Shown: piece by piece, positions 17,413-26,756 of the stretch
Numbering within the stretch: the stretch's first letter is position 1
Layout: each line of letters starts with the position of its first letter
The notes under the pieces: generated by a model
The model's database searches: none
What the model saw: the letters and a program-made list of their open reading frames with translations, nothing else
Told to the model about the DNA's origin: nothing
Made by a program: the position numbers and the translations under genes
NCBI GenBank assembly: GCA_019637615.1
Contig: JAHBVJ010000008.1
Span: 175,546 to 239,545, forward strand
DNA from: Anaerolineae bacterium
GTDB lineage: Bacteria > Chloroflexota > Anaerolineae > Aggregatilineales > UBA2796
DNA: 64,000 nucleotides
Direction of reading: 5' to 3'

Positions 17413-17490
17413 CGTCATCCGATTACCTCCGAGAAGATTGATGAACTGGGCAGGGAGGGAGTTCCCTTCCTGTCTCTAGAAGGAATGAAC

Positions 17491-18423
17491 ATGGCGAGTC
17501 CGTCTGTGGTAAACGTGGCGAGTCGGTCTTTTGCAGCGTCCTCGTCTACATACAAACGTCAAAAGATCATCGTCTCCATCCTATTTCTAGCAGTACCACT
17601 GGCTTTGCTGCTCGTTTTCACCTATTTGCCCGCCATCAACATGGTCTGGTACAGCTTCACGAAATGGGATGGTTTCGGGCCGATTGATAAGTATGTCGGG
17701 CTGCAAAACTATATTGACATCTTCACCAAGCCCGAATATTTCTCCGTATTTTCAGTCAGCCTGTACTATTTCACGGGATCGCTCGTGCAAATTGCGCTGG
17801 CGCTGTATTTTGCCACCATACTCAGCTTCAATGTCCGGTTTAAAAATTTATTCAAGGGCATTTTATTCTTTCCGAACCTGATCAATGGCGTCGCCATCGC
17901 TTTCACGTTCCTATACTTTTTCCAACCTGACGGCGGACTCGATATGACCGTGAGAGCCTTCGGGTTCGCGGGCGAACTGCCACTGTGGTTGGGTGACCGT
18001 CGCCTGATCAATATTTCGCTGACGGCGGTGTCGGTATGGCGCTACATGGGTTTCAACTTCGTGATGTTTGTCGGTGCGATCCAGTCGATTCCGGCGGAAA
18101 TCTACGAGGCCAGCGCGTTGGACGGCGCGAATCGGTGGGCGCAGTTCCGCTACATCATCCTCCCCGGCATCCGCATGATCGTCACGCTCAATCTGATTCT
18201 GGCGGTGCGCGGCGCGTTGAGCGTGTTCGAAATCCCCTACGTGATGACCAGCGGCATGAATGGCAGTTCAACCTTCGTCATTCAAACGGTCAACACGGCG
18301 TTCAAAAATAATAAAGTAGGCTTGGCTTCAGCGATGGCAGTCGTGCTGTTGGTGCTCATCGTCATCGTCACCATCGTGCAGAATGTAGCGTTGAATGATA
18401 AAGAAGAGTCGCAAAAATTATGA
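17491..18423 (+). CDS. Sugar ABC transporter permease (MalF/UgpA-like)
   Basis: A 310-residue inner-membrane permease with about six helices. It begins after a short cytoplasmic N-terminus with IIVSILFLAVPLALLLVFTY and LPAINMVWYSFTKWDG, the typical first periplasmic loop. The ATPase-contacting EAA loop is IYEASALDGANRWAQFRYII. AAGGA is 6 nt before the ATG at 17491; the ATG at 17485 is almost on top of the site, so I prefer 17491. It pairs with the next permease, whose start codon overlaps this stop codon (ATGA). Confidence 0.93.
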   Translation: MASPSVVNVASRSFAASSSTYKRQKIIVSILFLAVPLALLLVFTYLPAINMVWYSFTKWDGFGPIDKYVGLQNYIDIFTKPEYFSVFSVSLYYFTGSLVQIALALYFATILSFNVRFKNLFKGILFFPNLINGVAIAFTFLYFFQPDGGLDMTVRAFGFAGELPLWLGDRRLINISLTAVSVWRYMGFNFVMFVGAIQSIPAEIYEASALDGANRWAQFRYIILPGIRMIVTLNLILAVRGALSVFEIPYVMTSGMNGSSTFVIQTVNTAFKNNKVGLASAMAVVLLVLIVIVTIVQNVALNDKEESQKL

Positions 18424-19256
18424 GACTGAATGCGAATAGCTTCCTGACTTCGACCGTCAAGTATGGTTCGCTCATCTTGGGATGTGCGGTGGCGCTGCTG
18501 CCACTATTGGTCATCTTCATGGCGTCGTTCAAGACCGAGCAGGAGTTTTACAACACACCCGTTTTTTCGCCGCCAAGTAACTTCCTGAACTTCCAGAATT
18601 TCATCGACGCGTTTGAGGGCGGCATGATGGCGCAGGGCTTTATGAACACCACCATCATCCTCGTGTTTTCGTGCGCGGGCACCATTCTGATCGGGACGAT
18701 GACCGCCTACGTGTTGAGCCGCTTCAATTTCCGGTTCAACGCGGTGGTGACGGGCTTGTTCCTGCTCGCTGCTCTGATTCCGGGCGTGTCTACGCAGGTG
18801 GCGACCTTCCAGATCGTCAGCGCGTTGGGACTGTTCAACAAGATCGGCTCGAATATCATCCTGAACTTGGGCACGGACGTGATCTCGGTCTACATCTTCC
18901 TGCAATTCCTGAACGGCATCCCGCGCGAACTGGACGAAGCCGCGTTGATCGACGGCGCGTCATTCATTCAGGTCTATTGGCGGGTGATCCTGCCGCTGCT
19001 CATGCCCGCCATCGCCACCGTGCTGATCATCAAGGGCGTTGCCATTTACAACGACTTCTATACGCCGTTTCTGTACATGCCCGCCAAGGGCTTGGGCACG
19101 ATTTCCACCTCGCTGTTCCGCTTTATCGGCCCCTACAATGCGCACTGGGAAGTCATCTGCGCTGGCGTGGTCATCACCATCCTGCCGACGCTGATCATCT
19201 TCCTGTTCCTGCAAAAATACATCTACAATGGGCTGACGCAAGGCGCGGTGAAGTAG
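18420..19256 (+). CDS. Sugar ABC transporter permease (MalG/UgpE-like)
   Basis: A 278-residue partner permease with six helices. The EAA loop reads LDEAALIDGASFIQVYWRVI, matching the MalG type, and the ATGA overlap with the preceding gene shows tight coupling. Together the two proteins form the membrane channel for the binding protein encoded at 16008-17321. The GH28 gene begins 26 bp downstream on the same strand. Confidence 0.93.
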   Translation: MRLNANSFLTSTVKYGSLILGCAVALLPLLVIFMASFKTEQEFYNTPVFSPPSNFLNFQNFIDAFEGGMMAQGFMNTTIILVFSCAGTILIGTMTAYVLSRFNFRFNAVVTGLFLLAALIPGVSTQVATFQIVSALGLFNKIGSNIILNLGTDVISVYIFLQFLNGIPRELDEAALIDGASFIQVYWRVILPLLMPAIATVLIIKGVAIYNDFYTPFLYMPAKGLGTISTSLFRFIGPYNAHWEVICAGVVITILPTLIIFLFLQKYIYNGLTQGAVK

Positions 19257-19282
19257 CGTGAAACGAGACGAGACCATCTCCT

Positions 19283-20650
19283 ATGGCTGACTATAACATT
19301 CGCGATTTTCACGCGGTTGGCGACGGAACGCACAAAGATACGGTCGCAATTCAGGCAACCATCAACGCTTGCGCACAAGGCGGCGGTGGTCGCGTGGTCG
19401 TCCCAGCCGGCGGTGTGTATGTGTCCGGTACGCTCGAACTCAAGTCCAATGTGGATTTGTATGTTGAGCGCGGTGCGGTGCTGGAAGCCAGCGGCGACGA
19501 AGCGGATTTCGTTCACATGCACGTGGATAGGCCGCAGATGCTGAACGTGTACCCGAATATCAATCAGAGCATCGCCTTTATCATCGGTTACGATCTCCAG
19601 AATGTAGCGATTACAGGTGGCGGTGTGATCGATGGCGGCGGCAGAAAATTCATCGTTGAGCGCTTACAGCACATTTACCGTATGAAGCAGGTGCGCCCCT
19701 TCACGTTCTTTTTCATCGGCGGCAGTAACATCACTTTTCGCGATGTCACCATCCGTGATGGTGCGCTGTGGACGCTGCGGCTGTCCGGTTGCGAAGATGT
19801 GCTAATCGATGGTATCCGCATCCAGAATGACTTGATGCTGCCCAATAACGACGGTATCGACCTCGATCACTGCCGCCATGTGCGGATCGTGGGTTGTCAC
19901 ATTGTGGCGGGTGATGACTGCATTTGCCTCAAGACATGCGGCAACGCAGGCAGTTTCGGCGCGTGCGAGAATATCACCGTGACGGGCTGTACCTTGATCA
20001 GCACGTCATGTGCGCTGATCATTGGCTGTGAAGCCCACATGCCGATGCGCAATGTCGTGTTCGACTCGTGCGTGATCCAAGCCAGCCATCGCGGGCTGGG
20101 CATCCATCTAAGCCACGAGTGCGACGTGGAGAACGTGATTTTCTCCAACATGATCATCGAAACACGCTTATTTGATGAGGCGTGGTGGGGACGCGCCGAG
20201 CCAATTTACCTCTGCGCTGTGCCGTGGGCTGCTGACGATACGATCGGTACTATCCGCAATATCCGCTTCACCAACGTCCTGTGTAAGGGCGAGAATGGCG
20301 TCTTCGTATACGCTTCTGAACCCGATCACATCCAGAATGTATTGTTCGAGCATGTGCGTGTGGAGCTGGTCAAAACTTCCAAGTGGTCTGCGGGACGGCA
20401 AGACATCCGCCCGTGCGTGGGCGAAGGCTTGCCACCGCATCCTACGTCAGGCTTTATGATCAACAACGCCAGCGACATCACGCTGCGTCACTGCGAGGTG
20501 ATGTGGACGGGGACGCTGCCCGACGAGTATCGCTATGCGCTGGATTGCGGCGGGGTGGTCAATGGGTTGCTGCTCGATGACTTCATCGGCGCGTCAGCGC
20601 ACCCCGACCATTATCCAGCCATTCATCAAAATGCGCCCGAAGCCAGATAA
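19283..20650 (+). CDS. GH28-family right-handed beta-helix protein (polygalacturonase-like)
   Basis: A 455-residue protein of the pectinase-like beta-helix fold. It starts YNIRDFHAVGDGTHKDTVAI, the usual GH28 opening, and keeps the catalytic aspartates in PNNDGIDLDH and VAGDDCICLK. However, the position of the canonical GHG motif reads TSCALIIGC and that of RIK reads ASHRGLGIH, so the His and Lys that contact substrate in polygalacturonases are missing. No signal peptide is seen, so it acts inside the cell, as an intracellular exo-enzyme on imported oligosaccharides would. It is the last gene of the importer operon. Confidence 0.85.
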   Translation: MADYNIRDFHAVGDGTHKDTVAIQATINACAQGGGGRVVVPAGGVYVSGTLELKSNVDLYVERGAVLEASGDEADFVHMHVDRPQMLNVYPNINQSIAFIIGYDLQNVAITGGGVIDGGGRKFIVERLQHIYRMKQVRPFTFFFIGGSNITFRDVTIRDGALWTLRLSGCEDVLIDGIRIQNDLMLPNNDGIDLDHCRHVRIVGCHIVAGDDCICLKTCGNAGSFGACENITVTGCTLISTSCALIIGCEAHMPMRNVVFDSCVIQASHRGLGIHLSHECDVENVIFSNMIIETRLFDEAWWGRAEPIYLCAVPWAADDTIGTIRNIRFTNVLCKGENGVFVYASEPDHIQNVLFEHVRVELVKTSKWSAGRQDIRPCVGEGLPPHPTSGFMINNASDITLRHCEVMWTGTLPDEYRYALDCGGVVNGLLLDDFIGASAHPDHYPAIHQNAPEAR

Positions 20651-20702
20651 ATGCCGTGAGATCGGGCGTCTTCCCAAATCTTGCACCTATTTAGCACGCT
20701 CA

Positions 20703-21644
20703 TCAGGGCTGCAATTGAACTGGCATCCAAGCTGGAGTTCGGTCTGCCTTGCTGCCACGCGTGATATTATGTTGGTTTGAACCGTCCGCATTCATTACAA
20801 AGATCGCTTCCCGCCCGTCGCGATCCGATGTGTAGGCAATGTGTGAACCATCCGGCGACCATGACGGTGAAAAATCTACGGAACTGTTCTGTGATAGATT
20901 TTGCTGACTCGACCCGTCTGCATCCATCACATAAATCTGGTAGTTCCCGTCACGTGTCGAGTTGAATGCAATCTTCGAACCATCGGGCGACCACGCAGGT
21001 TGACTAGCCTCAACAGGATCATGCGTCAACTGTCGCAGGTTATTACCATCTAGATCGATGGTGTAAATGTCAGTAGTACCTTCGTTGTGACGCATAAAAG
21101 CCAATGTTTTGCTGTCAGGCGACCATGCTGGTCGGAAGTCTAGCGCCGCGCCAACCTGTTGAACATTGGCACCATTTGCCGTCATCACAAACAACCCATA
21201 TGATCTGATGCGTGAGGATGGTTCACGGTAGGAAATAAATGCGATGAATTTGCCATCTGGCGACCAAGCTGGCATTCGATCTTCCGCAGGATCATTCGTC
21301 AGATTATGCGCATCCGTGCCGTCAGCATTTATTACCCAGATTTCCCAACTGCCATCACGGTACGTCTCAAAAGCAAGCTGACGACCGTCCGGTGACCAAG
21401 TTACATTCTGATCAGGCGCATCGTCATTCGTTAAATTACGTTGGTCTGAACCATCTTCGTTCATCACGTAGATTTCCAGATTACCATCACGATTTGAGTC
21501 AAAGGCGATCTGTCCAAGGTTGCTAGTCCTCATTGCTGTTCGGATCGGCGTCACACGATGCCGTTCTTGTGCATATGCAGGTGACAAGCAAACACTGATC
21601 AATGTGCAAAGACAAAGCGTGCCGATACGTGTCCAATGACGCAT
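20703..21644 (-). CDS. Secreted TolB-like beta-propeller (PD40 repeats)
   Basis: A 313-residue exported protein. The start at 21644 gives a good signal peptide (IGTLCLCTLISVCLSPAYA) and follows GAGGATT; a longer reading from 21716 would overlap the next gene. The mature part consists of six or so repeats of the pattern WSPDG..IAF.S.RDGN..IYVM..DG...NLT, the PD40 repeat of the TolB C-terminal propeller. Proteins like this are often stand-alone in Chloroflexota and other soil or water bacteria and are thought to bind proteins or ligands in the envelope. No partner gene is near. Confidence 0.87.
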   Translation of the reverse strand: MRHWTRIGTLCLCTLISVCLSPAYAQERHRVTPIRTAMRTSNLGQIAFDSNRDGNLEIYVMNEDGSDQRNLTNDDAPDQNVTWSPDGRQLAFETYRDGSWEIWVINADGTDAHNLTNDPAEDRMPAWSPDGKFIAFISYREPSSRIRSYGLFVMTANGANVQQVGAALDFRPAWSPDSKTLAFMRHNEGTTDIYTIDLDGNNLRQLTHDPVEASQPAWSPDGSKIAFNSTRDGNYQIYVMDADGSSQQNLSQNSSVDFSPSWSPDGSHIAYTSDRDGREAIFVMNADGSNQHNITRGSKADRTPAWMPVQLQP

Positions 21645-21708
21645 GATTTTCAATCCTCGTGCAGCAAAACTCGATCCCTTATTTTGTCGGTCAATGACCC
21701 AATCGCGA

Positions 21709-22101
21709 TCACGCATTCATGTAGCTGAACGTGAACAATAGCACGAGCACTGCTTGTAACACCCAAACGGGGATCATCGCGGTGATCGGGATGAACTGCG
21801 CCTGCACCGCGATGACCTCGTTCAAGATCAGCCCGAAGATGACGGGAAAGACGGTGATCCCCAGCACGCCTTTACGCTCGATTGGCTTCTGAGCAGCCCA
21901 TATCAACAGCAATGTCCACCCAAGCATCAAAGACGCGCCCATGCGCATCGCATATTCATACTCGATGCTTGGGTGGAAGTCTGGCAGATTGTTGGTGGCG
22001 GCAAACACACTAGGAACCAGCATTTGGATCGCCGCCACCAGATCGATGAACGCGCCTAGCCAATAGCTTAACCGCAGCCAGAACAAATTCCGCGTCGTCA
22101 T
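21709..22101 (-). CDS. Small hypothetical membrane protein, four helices
   Basis: A 130-residue protein with four hydrophobic segments (about 10-30, 55-73, 80-98 and 108-128). I do not recognise a named family, though it resembles short DoxX-like or uncharacterised four-helix membrane proteins. The start at 22101 follows GAGGTCGAAG. It is encoded 28 bp downstream of the DDN-like oxidoreductase gene on the same strand, so the two are probably co-transcribed. Confidence 0.72.
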   Translation of the reverse strand: MTTRNLFWLRLSYWLGAFIDLVAAIQMLVPSVFAATNNLPDFHPSIEYEYAMRMGASLMLGWTLLLIWAAQKPIERKGVLGITVFPVIFGLILNEVIAVQAQFIPITAMIPVWVLQAVLVLLFTFSYMNA

Positions 22102-22129
22102 CTTCGACCTCAACCGCTAACTCATCGGC

Positions 22130-22732
22130 CTAACGTTTTTCAGCGCGTCCGTGTGGGCGCAGTGCCAGCATTGCCAGCGCTGTCGCCACGAAAGGCCATG
22201 CCCACACCCATTTGCCGGGGCCGTCGGAGCCAGTACGCAGCGCGACGCGGCGGATTTGCACGAGTCGATAATCTTTAGCGATTTCTAGTAGCTGCGCTTC
22301 GCTCAAATGGTGCGGATCGACGCCGAGCAGGGGCGCGACAAACCCACTGCCGATCAGCACTTGTTTGAGCAAGCGATATTTATCGGGCGAGTCGGTGATA
22401 TCTTCTGCTACACCACTCCACCAACCATCCGGCAGCCAGACCTCAATCTCTGGATGGATCTGCATATTCTTGTACCAATCCGAGATATTGCCGAAGCCAG
22501 CGGTGCAGTACAGTTCGCCGTCCACTTCAGCATAATTGACGGGTGTATAGCGTCGCTTGCCACTCTTGCGCCCCGTGTGGACGATCACCATGTAGCGGCC
22601 CATCACGGCAGGCCACGCGTTCACCAACCTGCCCAAGCCAAGATGCCAGTGCAGCAGCATGACGCGGTTGAAATATTTGAAAACGGTGCGGAGGTTCTGC
22701 ATGGTACGCGGATCAAGTGTCGAGGTTGTCAT
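22130..22732 (-). CDS. Nitroreductase family deazaflavin-dependent oxidoreductase (DDN-like)
   Basis: A 200-residue split-barrel protein of the F420H2-dependent reductase (DUF385/DDN) family. The diagnostic segment is MVIVHTGRKSGKRRYTPVNY, followed by DGELYCTAGFGNISDWYKNM and HPEIEVWLPDGWWSGVAEDI. The C-terminus adds a hydrophobic helix (VWAWPFVATALAMLAL) that could tether it to the membrane. If it uses F420, the host must make that cofactor; some relatives use FMN or haem instead, so this is not proven. AGGAGATGG precedes the ATG. Confidence 0.88.
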   Translation of the reverse strand: MTTSTLDPRTMQNLRTVFKYFNRVMLLHWHLGLGRLVNAWPAVMGRYMVIVHTGRKSGKRRYTPVNYAEVDGELYCTAGFGNISDWYKNMQIHPEIEVWLPDGWWSGVAEDITDSPDKYRLLKQVLIGSGFVAPLLGVDPHHLSEAQLLEIAKDYRLVQIRRVALRTGSDGPGKWVWAWPFVATALAMLALRPHGRAEKR

Positions 22733-22881
22733 AGACCCATCTCCTCAGCATGAGCGAAAGGTCAAAATGCGCAGGGTAAAATACCCCTACTACGACTGTA
22801 AGCAACCTTCAGATCGGCGTCATGTTGAGTTTGTCATATTGGGCGCGGCAAAACGTAACGTTACCGCCCGCTGTTTAACGC

Positions 22882-23523
22882 TTATAGGCGCTTGCCCGCC
22901 ATCCGATATACGGCGTCGAGTTCGTCGGCGCTCTCCACGTACACCTCAAGGTCTTTCAGCATCCCGTCGCGAATACCGTAAATCCACCCGTGTACCGCCA
23001 ATTCTTGCCCGCGCCGCCATGCGCCCTGCACGATGGTCGTATGGCACACGTGATACACCTGATCGACCACGTTCAGTTCACAGAAGCGGTCAAGACGCAG
23101 CGCGGTATCCTCGATGCCCTCCAACTCGGCTTCGTGCTTCTGGTACAGGTCTTTCAGATGTCGCAGCCAGTTATCGATCAGCCCGAATTCCTTCGTTTGC
23201 ATCGCCGCCGCGACGCCACCACAGCCGTAATGACCACACACGATGATGTGCTTGACCTTCAGCACTTCGACAGCGTATTGAATCACGGACAAGCAGTTGA
23301 GATCGGTATGCACGACCACGTTGGCGATGTTGCGGTGAACGAACACTTCACCGGGCATCAGACCAGTGATCTCGTTGGCGGGCACGCGGCTGTCTGCGCA
23401 TCCGATCCACAAATATTGCGGCGTTTGCTGCGCCACTAACTTCTCAAAGAACTGCGGATCGCGCTGGAGCATTTCCGCTGCCCACACACGGTTGTTATCG
23501 AATAAATGTTTTAGACTGCGCAT
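22882..23523 (-). CDS. can: Beta-class carbonic anhydrase
   Basis: A 213-residue enzyme interconverting CO2 and bicarbonate. The zinc ligands are seen in WIGCADSRVPANEI (Cys, and the Asp/Arg dyad) and IIVCGHYGCGGV (His and Cys), with the helical tail typical of the plant-type clade to which E. coli Can belongs. The ATG at 23523 is preferred over GTG 23529 because AGGGG lies about 5 nt before it. It is a single gene, separated from the upstream permease gene by a terminator-like hairpin. Confidence 0.94.
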   Translation of the reverse strand: MRSLKHLFDNNRVWAAEMLQRDPQFFEKLVAQQTPQYLWIGCADSRVPANEITGLMPGEVFVHRNIANVVVHTDLNCLSVIQYAVEVLKVKHIIVCGHYGCGGVAAAMQTKEFGLIDNWLRHLKDLYQKHEAELEGIEDTALRLDRFCELNVVDQVYHVCHTTIVQGAWRRGQELAVHGWIYGIRDGMLKDLEVYVESADELDAVYRMAGKRL

Positions 23524-23593
23524 TTTCACCCCTTAGTTCAGCATTCCCGTGAGAATACCGCATTCGATGGGGTAACTGCATCGGAGAAAACAA

Positions 23594-23625
23594 CAAGGCC
23601 AACCTCGTTCATCAGGTTGGCCTTG
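23594..23625 (-). terminator. Strong hairpin after the amino-acid permease gene
   Basis: CAAGGCCAACCT (23594-23605) pairs perfectly with AGGTTGGCCTTG (23614-23625) around an 8-nt loop. It lies between the stop of the permease and the start of the carbonic anhydrase, both leftward. It lacks a clear T-run, so termination is likely but not certain. Confidence 0.6.
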
Positions 23626-23669
23626 TATGGATGCTCAAGGTTGCTTGAGCCTATGAATGATCGTCTGCG

Positions 23670-25427
23670 CTAGTCGAGGTGCAGCGACGGGTTATACGGC
23701 CCTGCTTGCATCGGCACTGGTTCCGGCTCGCGTACGATGCCGAAACGCCGTTGCAGGAAGCCGTTCAAGCGTGTTAACAGGTGATGGCGATATTCCTGCA
23801 TCTTGAGCGACTGCCACTCCACGATGGAGGCCATCGAGCCTTGCACGCGGGCACGTTCGATCACGATGTACTTGATGCGTTCTGGCGTGCGCTTGCCCAA
23901 CTTCGACATCAGGATGATGTGCGCGCCACCGAACAACACGCTAAAGGTGATGATCCGCACCCAGCCGCCTTCTTCCCAGCGTGCAAACATCTGGCTGAGG
24001 AAGACGATACCCGCGATCACGGCAGCGACCATCGCGATGTTGGCCCCGATCCGGCGTACTCTGGCATTTTGGAACGTCAGCAAAATGTGACGCCGCACTG
24101 CCAATCCCATGATCCCGATCGGCAAGAACACGCCGACGCCATAGAAAGGAATCGCGTGGCTGGTATCGCCACCGACCAGCAGCATGATCAAGATCGAGAC
24201 GATCCACGTCGCCGTCACCGAACGCGTGAAGGTGCCCTTCGCATCGCGGTAGCACACGAATTCCGGTATCTCGCCAATCGCCACGTCACGCCATGCCGTT
24301 GCTTGCGTATCTTGGAACGCGGTCATCGAAGCCGCCGCCAGCAGCAGCACGCTCAAGAACTGATACGCACCGAATAAGATGTCGCCGTTCGGGAACATCG
24401 AGAACCCGATATAGGCGAGGTTGCCGATCAGCGTGCGTCCGGCCGTCTCATCAAAGACGTTGAAATGCACGGCGAAGGCGGCAGCGAAAGCCGTCGTGAT
24501 GCCACCGTAAAACAGGAAGCTCGACTGCACGAAGCGACCGATACCTACCTTACCACTGTAGAATTTCCACAACGGCATCAGTTTAGGTAGACGACGCTTG
24601 CCCCATTTCACGATGGAGATGTCCTCGTCCTTGATGAACTGGATACCATTCGAGATCGCTTCCAGACCCGTCAGCGCCACCAAGCCCTTCATCGAGGCAT
24701 TCAGCAGATGGAATAGCGCCTCACCGAGCGTCGGGACGTGCGCCGCGAGTTCGCCTTCGGTGATCGTTGCATACGGGGCGACCGTGTTGGTCGTCGCCGC
24801 GTACACCAAGCCACCCGCCATCAGCAGGGTGAGGATCACGAACACGACCAGCAGTGTAAACACAGACCGTGCCGATTCGCCACGTCCACGGATGGTGATA
24901 AACCACGTCAACGTCGCCAATCCTGCGCCGATCAAGAAGTGGGCAACCCAACCCGCATTCATATTGCCCGTGATCGATAGGAATTGGTCAGCGCCAGACA
25001 GCGCCGAAACCACCACCGTCAGCACGTAGTCTTCCAACAGCGTCACCGCTACGATCAGGCTGAGTAACGGCGCGAGATAGCGCATCGACGCGGTGTAGCT
25101 GCCACCGCCATCGCGGAAGATGCCGAGCGCGAAGATGTACAGGCCGCCAAAGATGATGTTCACCAAGGCGACGATGACCACCGCCACCCACGAATACGAC
25201 TGCAAACCGACTGGTTGCAGCGCCCGCATCATTTCACCCGTCGCGTAGAAGAACGACGTAAAGTAATCAACGCCGAACAGCGCCACAGCCCCTAATAGGC
25301 CGATTTGCCCTGCGGTTTGGATATGTGCATTCTTAGATTTGTGAGCAGAATTTTCCGCGTGATGATCCTGCGGAGCCAGCTTGAGCGCCAGCGCAATCGC
25401 TAAGGCGATTACAGCTAAGCCGAACAT
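23670..25427 (-). CDS. APC-superfamily amino acid permease
   Basis: About 585 residues with 12-13 membrane helices of the amino acid/polyamine/organocation fold. The first helix of the transport core is IGLLGAVALFGVDYFTSFFY, with the unwound G-x-x-S-like break, and the GGGSYTASMRYLAPLLSLIV segment follows. An extra N-terminal helix (FGLAVIALAIALALKLAP) and a hydrophilic linker with several His precede the core, and about 100 soluble residues form the C-terminus. The substrate is unknown. The start is uncertain: ATG 25427 is used because it opens on the first helix, but its ribosome-binding site is weak. Confidence 0.85.
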   Translation of the reverse strand: MFGLAVIALAIALALKLAPQDHHAENSAHKSKNAHIQTAGQIGLLGAVALFGVDYFTSFFYATGEMMRALQPVGLQSYSWVAVVIVALVNIIFGGLYIFALGIFRDGGGSYTASMRYLAPLLSLIVAVTLLEDYVLTVVVSALSGADQFLSITGNMNAGWVAHFLIGAGLATLTWFITIRGRGESARSVFTLLVVFVILTLLMAGGLVYAATTNTVAPYATITEGELAAHVPTLGEALFHLLNASMKGLVALTGLEAISNGIQFIKDEDISIVKWGKRRLPKLMPLWKFYSGKVGIGRFVQSSFLFYGGITTAFAAAFAVHFNVFDETAGRTLIGNLAYIGFSMFPNGDILFGAYQFLSVLLLAAASMTAFQDTQATAWRDVAIGEIPEFVCYRDAKGTFTRSVTATWIVSILIMLLVGGDTSHAIPFYGVGVFLPIGIMGLAVRRHILLTFQNARVRRIGANIAMVAAVIAGIVFLSQMFARWEEGGWVRIITFSVLFGGAHIILMSKLGKRTPERIKYIVIERARVQGSMASIVEWQSLKMQEYRHHLLTRLNGFLQRRFGIVREPEPVPMQAGPYNPSLHLD

Positions 25428-25786
25428 AGAGTTTGAACCCCCATTGCGTACATTGCAAACACGCACAAAAAAGACGCAGCGAATTCACCGCGCCTAAGTT
25501 AGTGCAACCTCAAGAATAGGTCTACTTGTGTAAGGAAAGTATCAAGACAAAATGGACAGAAGTAACAAATTGTGCAAAATGCCACAATATAGCATGGTGA
25601 TCAATTGCGGCGGTTGCCAACAGAGGGAGTCATGTTGTGTTTCGCGTTTCATACAATAATTGACGTTGTGGATCATCCCTTGCTTACGCCGAAACCCCAC
25701 TAAATATGCATCCAATTGAGAGACAGGAAGGTTATTTTCTGTTGTATTCTATACTTAGGTGTATTTTCTATCTGGTTTGATGTCCT
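25428..25786. other. Divergent intergenic region, no gene seen
   Basis: About 360 AT-richer bases separate the leftward permease from a rightward secreted-protein gene. A TATACT hexamer at 25750-25755 could be a rightward -10 box, but there is no convincing -35 at the right distance. No RNA or repeat was recognised. Confidence 0.45.
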
Positions 25787-26563
25787 ATGATCCAGCGCAT
25801 ACGACACGTTTATGTTTCATTCGCGGCGGCGTTCGTGATGCTGTTGGGCGCGATCGTTCCTGTGCGGTTCGCCGCCATCGCCAGCACACCGCGAGTCAAC
25901 TATTTGTTCACCAACGCGGATGGCACGTCCTGTGAACGACCGTGTCTATTTGGCATTCGCCCCGGACGGATGGGCTTTCGCACGGCGGTGCAGCTCCTCG
26001 CCAAGCATCCGCTGATCTACGATATGGATGCCTCGGTGTGTACTCGTGTCTCCGGCTTCTGCACCTTCCGTGTTCGGCTGTATGGCGCGCGCGGCGCTAT
26101 CGTGGCGATGGAAGCCATCAAAGATAAAGAATTCGTCGTCCAAGATGTGTATCTGGCCTTTGAGCACACGCCAGACTCCCCGATGTTGGGCGATTTTATC
26201 GGCGCGCTCGGCACGGATATGGTGATGATCCCGCATTATGTGGATGTCAATAACGCCACGAACACCACCAATCCAACGTGCTGCTCCACCAGCGATCTCG
26301 ACTTCGCGGTTGAGAAGTTGAACCGTTTCTCGACTCACGGGTTTACCCTGTACTATCCGCAGCAGGGCATCGAAGTGACTGACTTTGCCGACTTCAAAGG
26401 GGCAAATTACGCTCTGACGCCGCATTCTACCATCAGCGGACTGCGTGTCTTCTTGCCGTATCCAGTGTGCTCCGCGACCAAATTCTATTGGAATCATTGG
26501 TTAGGCTTCCACACTATCCAAGAATATTACGCCGTGCCTGCTACGTCATGTAATCAAAGCTAG
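25787..26563 (+). CDS. Secreted hypothetical protein with C..PC..GI.PG motif (copy 1)
   Basis: A 258-residue protein with an N-terminal signal/anchor helix (SFAAAFVMLLGAIVPVRFAA). The mature start has SCERPCLFGIRPGR, followed by a helix (AVQLLAKHPLI) and several beta-rich stretches, including MLGDFIGALGTDMVMI and HGFTLYYPQQGIEV. The same order of elements occurs in the product of 42925-43530 (NRNPCFLGITPGR, VGEFLQKYGRPCLV, IMRLIYPSMSV), so the two are distant paralogues of one exported family. I know no function. The paired cysteines suggest a disulfide outside the cytoplasm. Confidence 0.75.
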   Translation: MIQRIRHVYVSFAAAFVMLLGAIVPVRFAAIASTPRVNYLFTNADGTSCERPCLFGIRPGRMGFRTAVQLLAKHPLIYDMDASVCTRVSGFCTFRVRLYGARGAIVAMEAIKDKEFVVQDVYLAFEHTPDSPMLGDFIGALGTDMVMIPHYVDVNNATNTTNPTCCSTSDLDFAVEKLNRFSTHGFTLYYPQQGIEVTDFADFKGANYALTPHSTISGLRVFLPYPVCSATKFYWNHWLGFHTIQEYYAVPATSCNQS

Positions 26564-26577
26564 TTGCCCTAGTAGCC

Positions 26578-26605
26578 ACAGCCTGATCGCGTCCTGTCAG
26601 GCTGT
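26578..26605 (+). terminator. Hairpin after the secreted-protein gene
   Basis: ACAGCCTGA (26578-26586) and TCAGGCTGT (26597-26605) form a perfect 9-bp stem with a 10-nt loop, 15 bp after the stop codon. There is no T-run, so the terminator call is tentative. Confidence 0.5.
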
Positions 26606-26645
26606 ACATCCGCTCTTTATGCATCGGTTATATCTCGGCTGCGCA

Positions 26646-26674
26646 TTGCTTCATGCCTGAACCTCTGGCATAAT
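26646..26674 (+). promoter_or_regulatory. Extended -10 promoter of the first FGE-fold gene
   Basis: TTGCTT (26646-26651), a 17-bp spacer ending in CTCTGG, and CATAAT (26669-26674). The same element, with the same spacer length and an identical CTCTGGCATAATCAC core, precedes the second FGE-fold gene. Confidence 0.7.
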
Positions 26675-26756
26675 CACCTGTAGTTGTTTGCTTCCTACGC
26701 TCACTCACAATCACACAAACACTACTCGTACTAGCGAATCTAGAGGTCATCACGCT

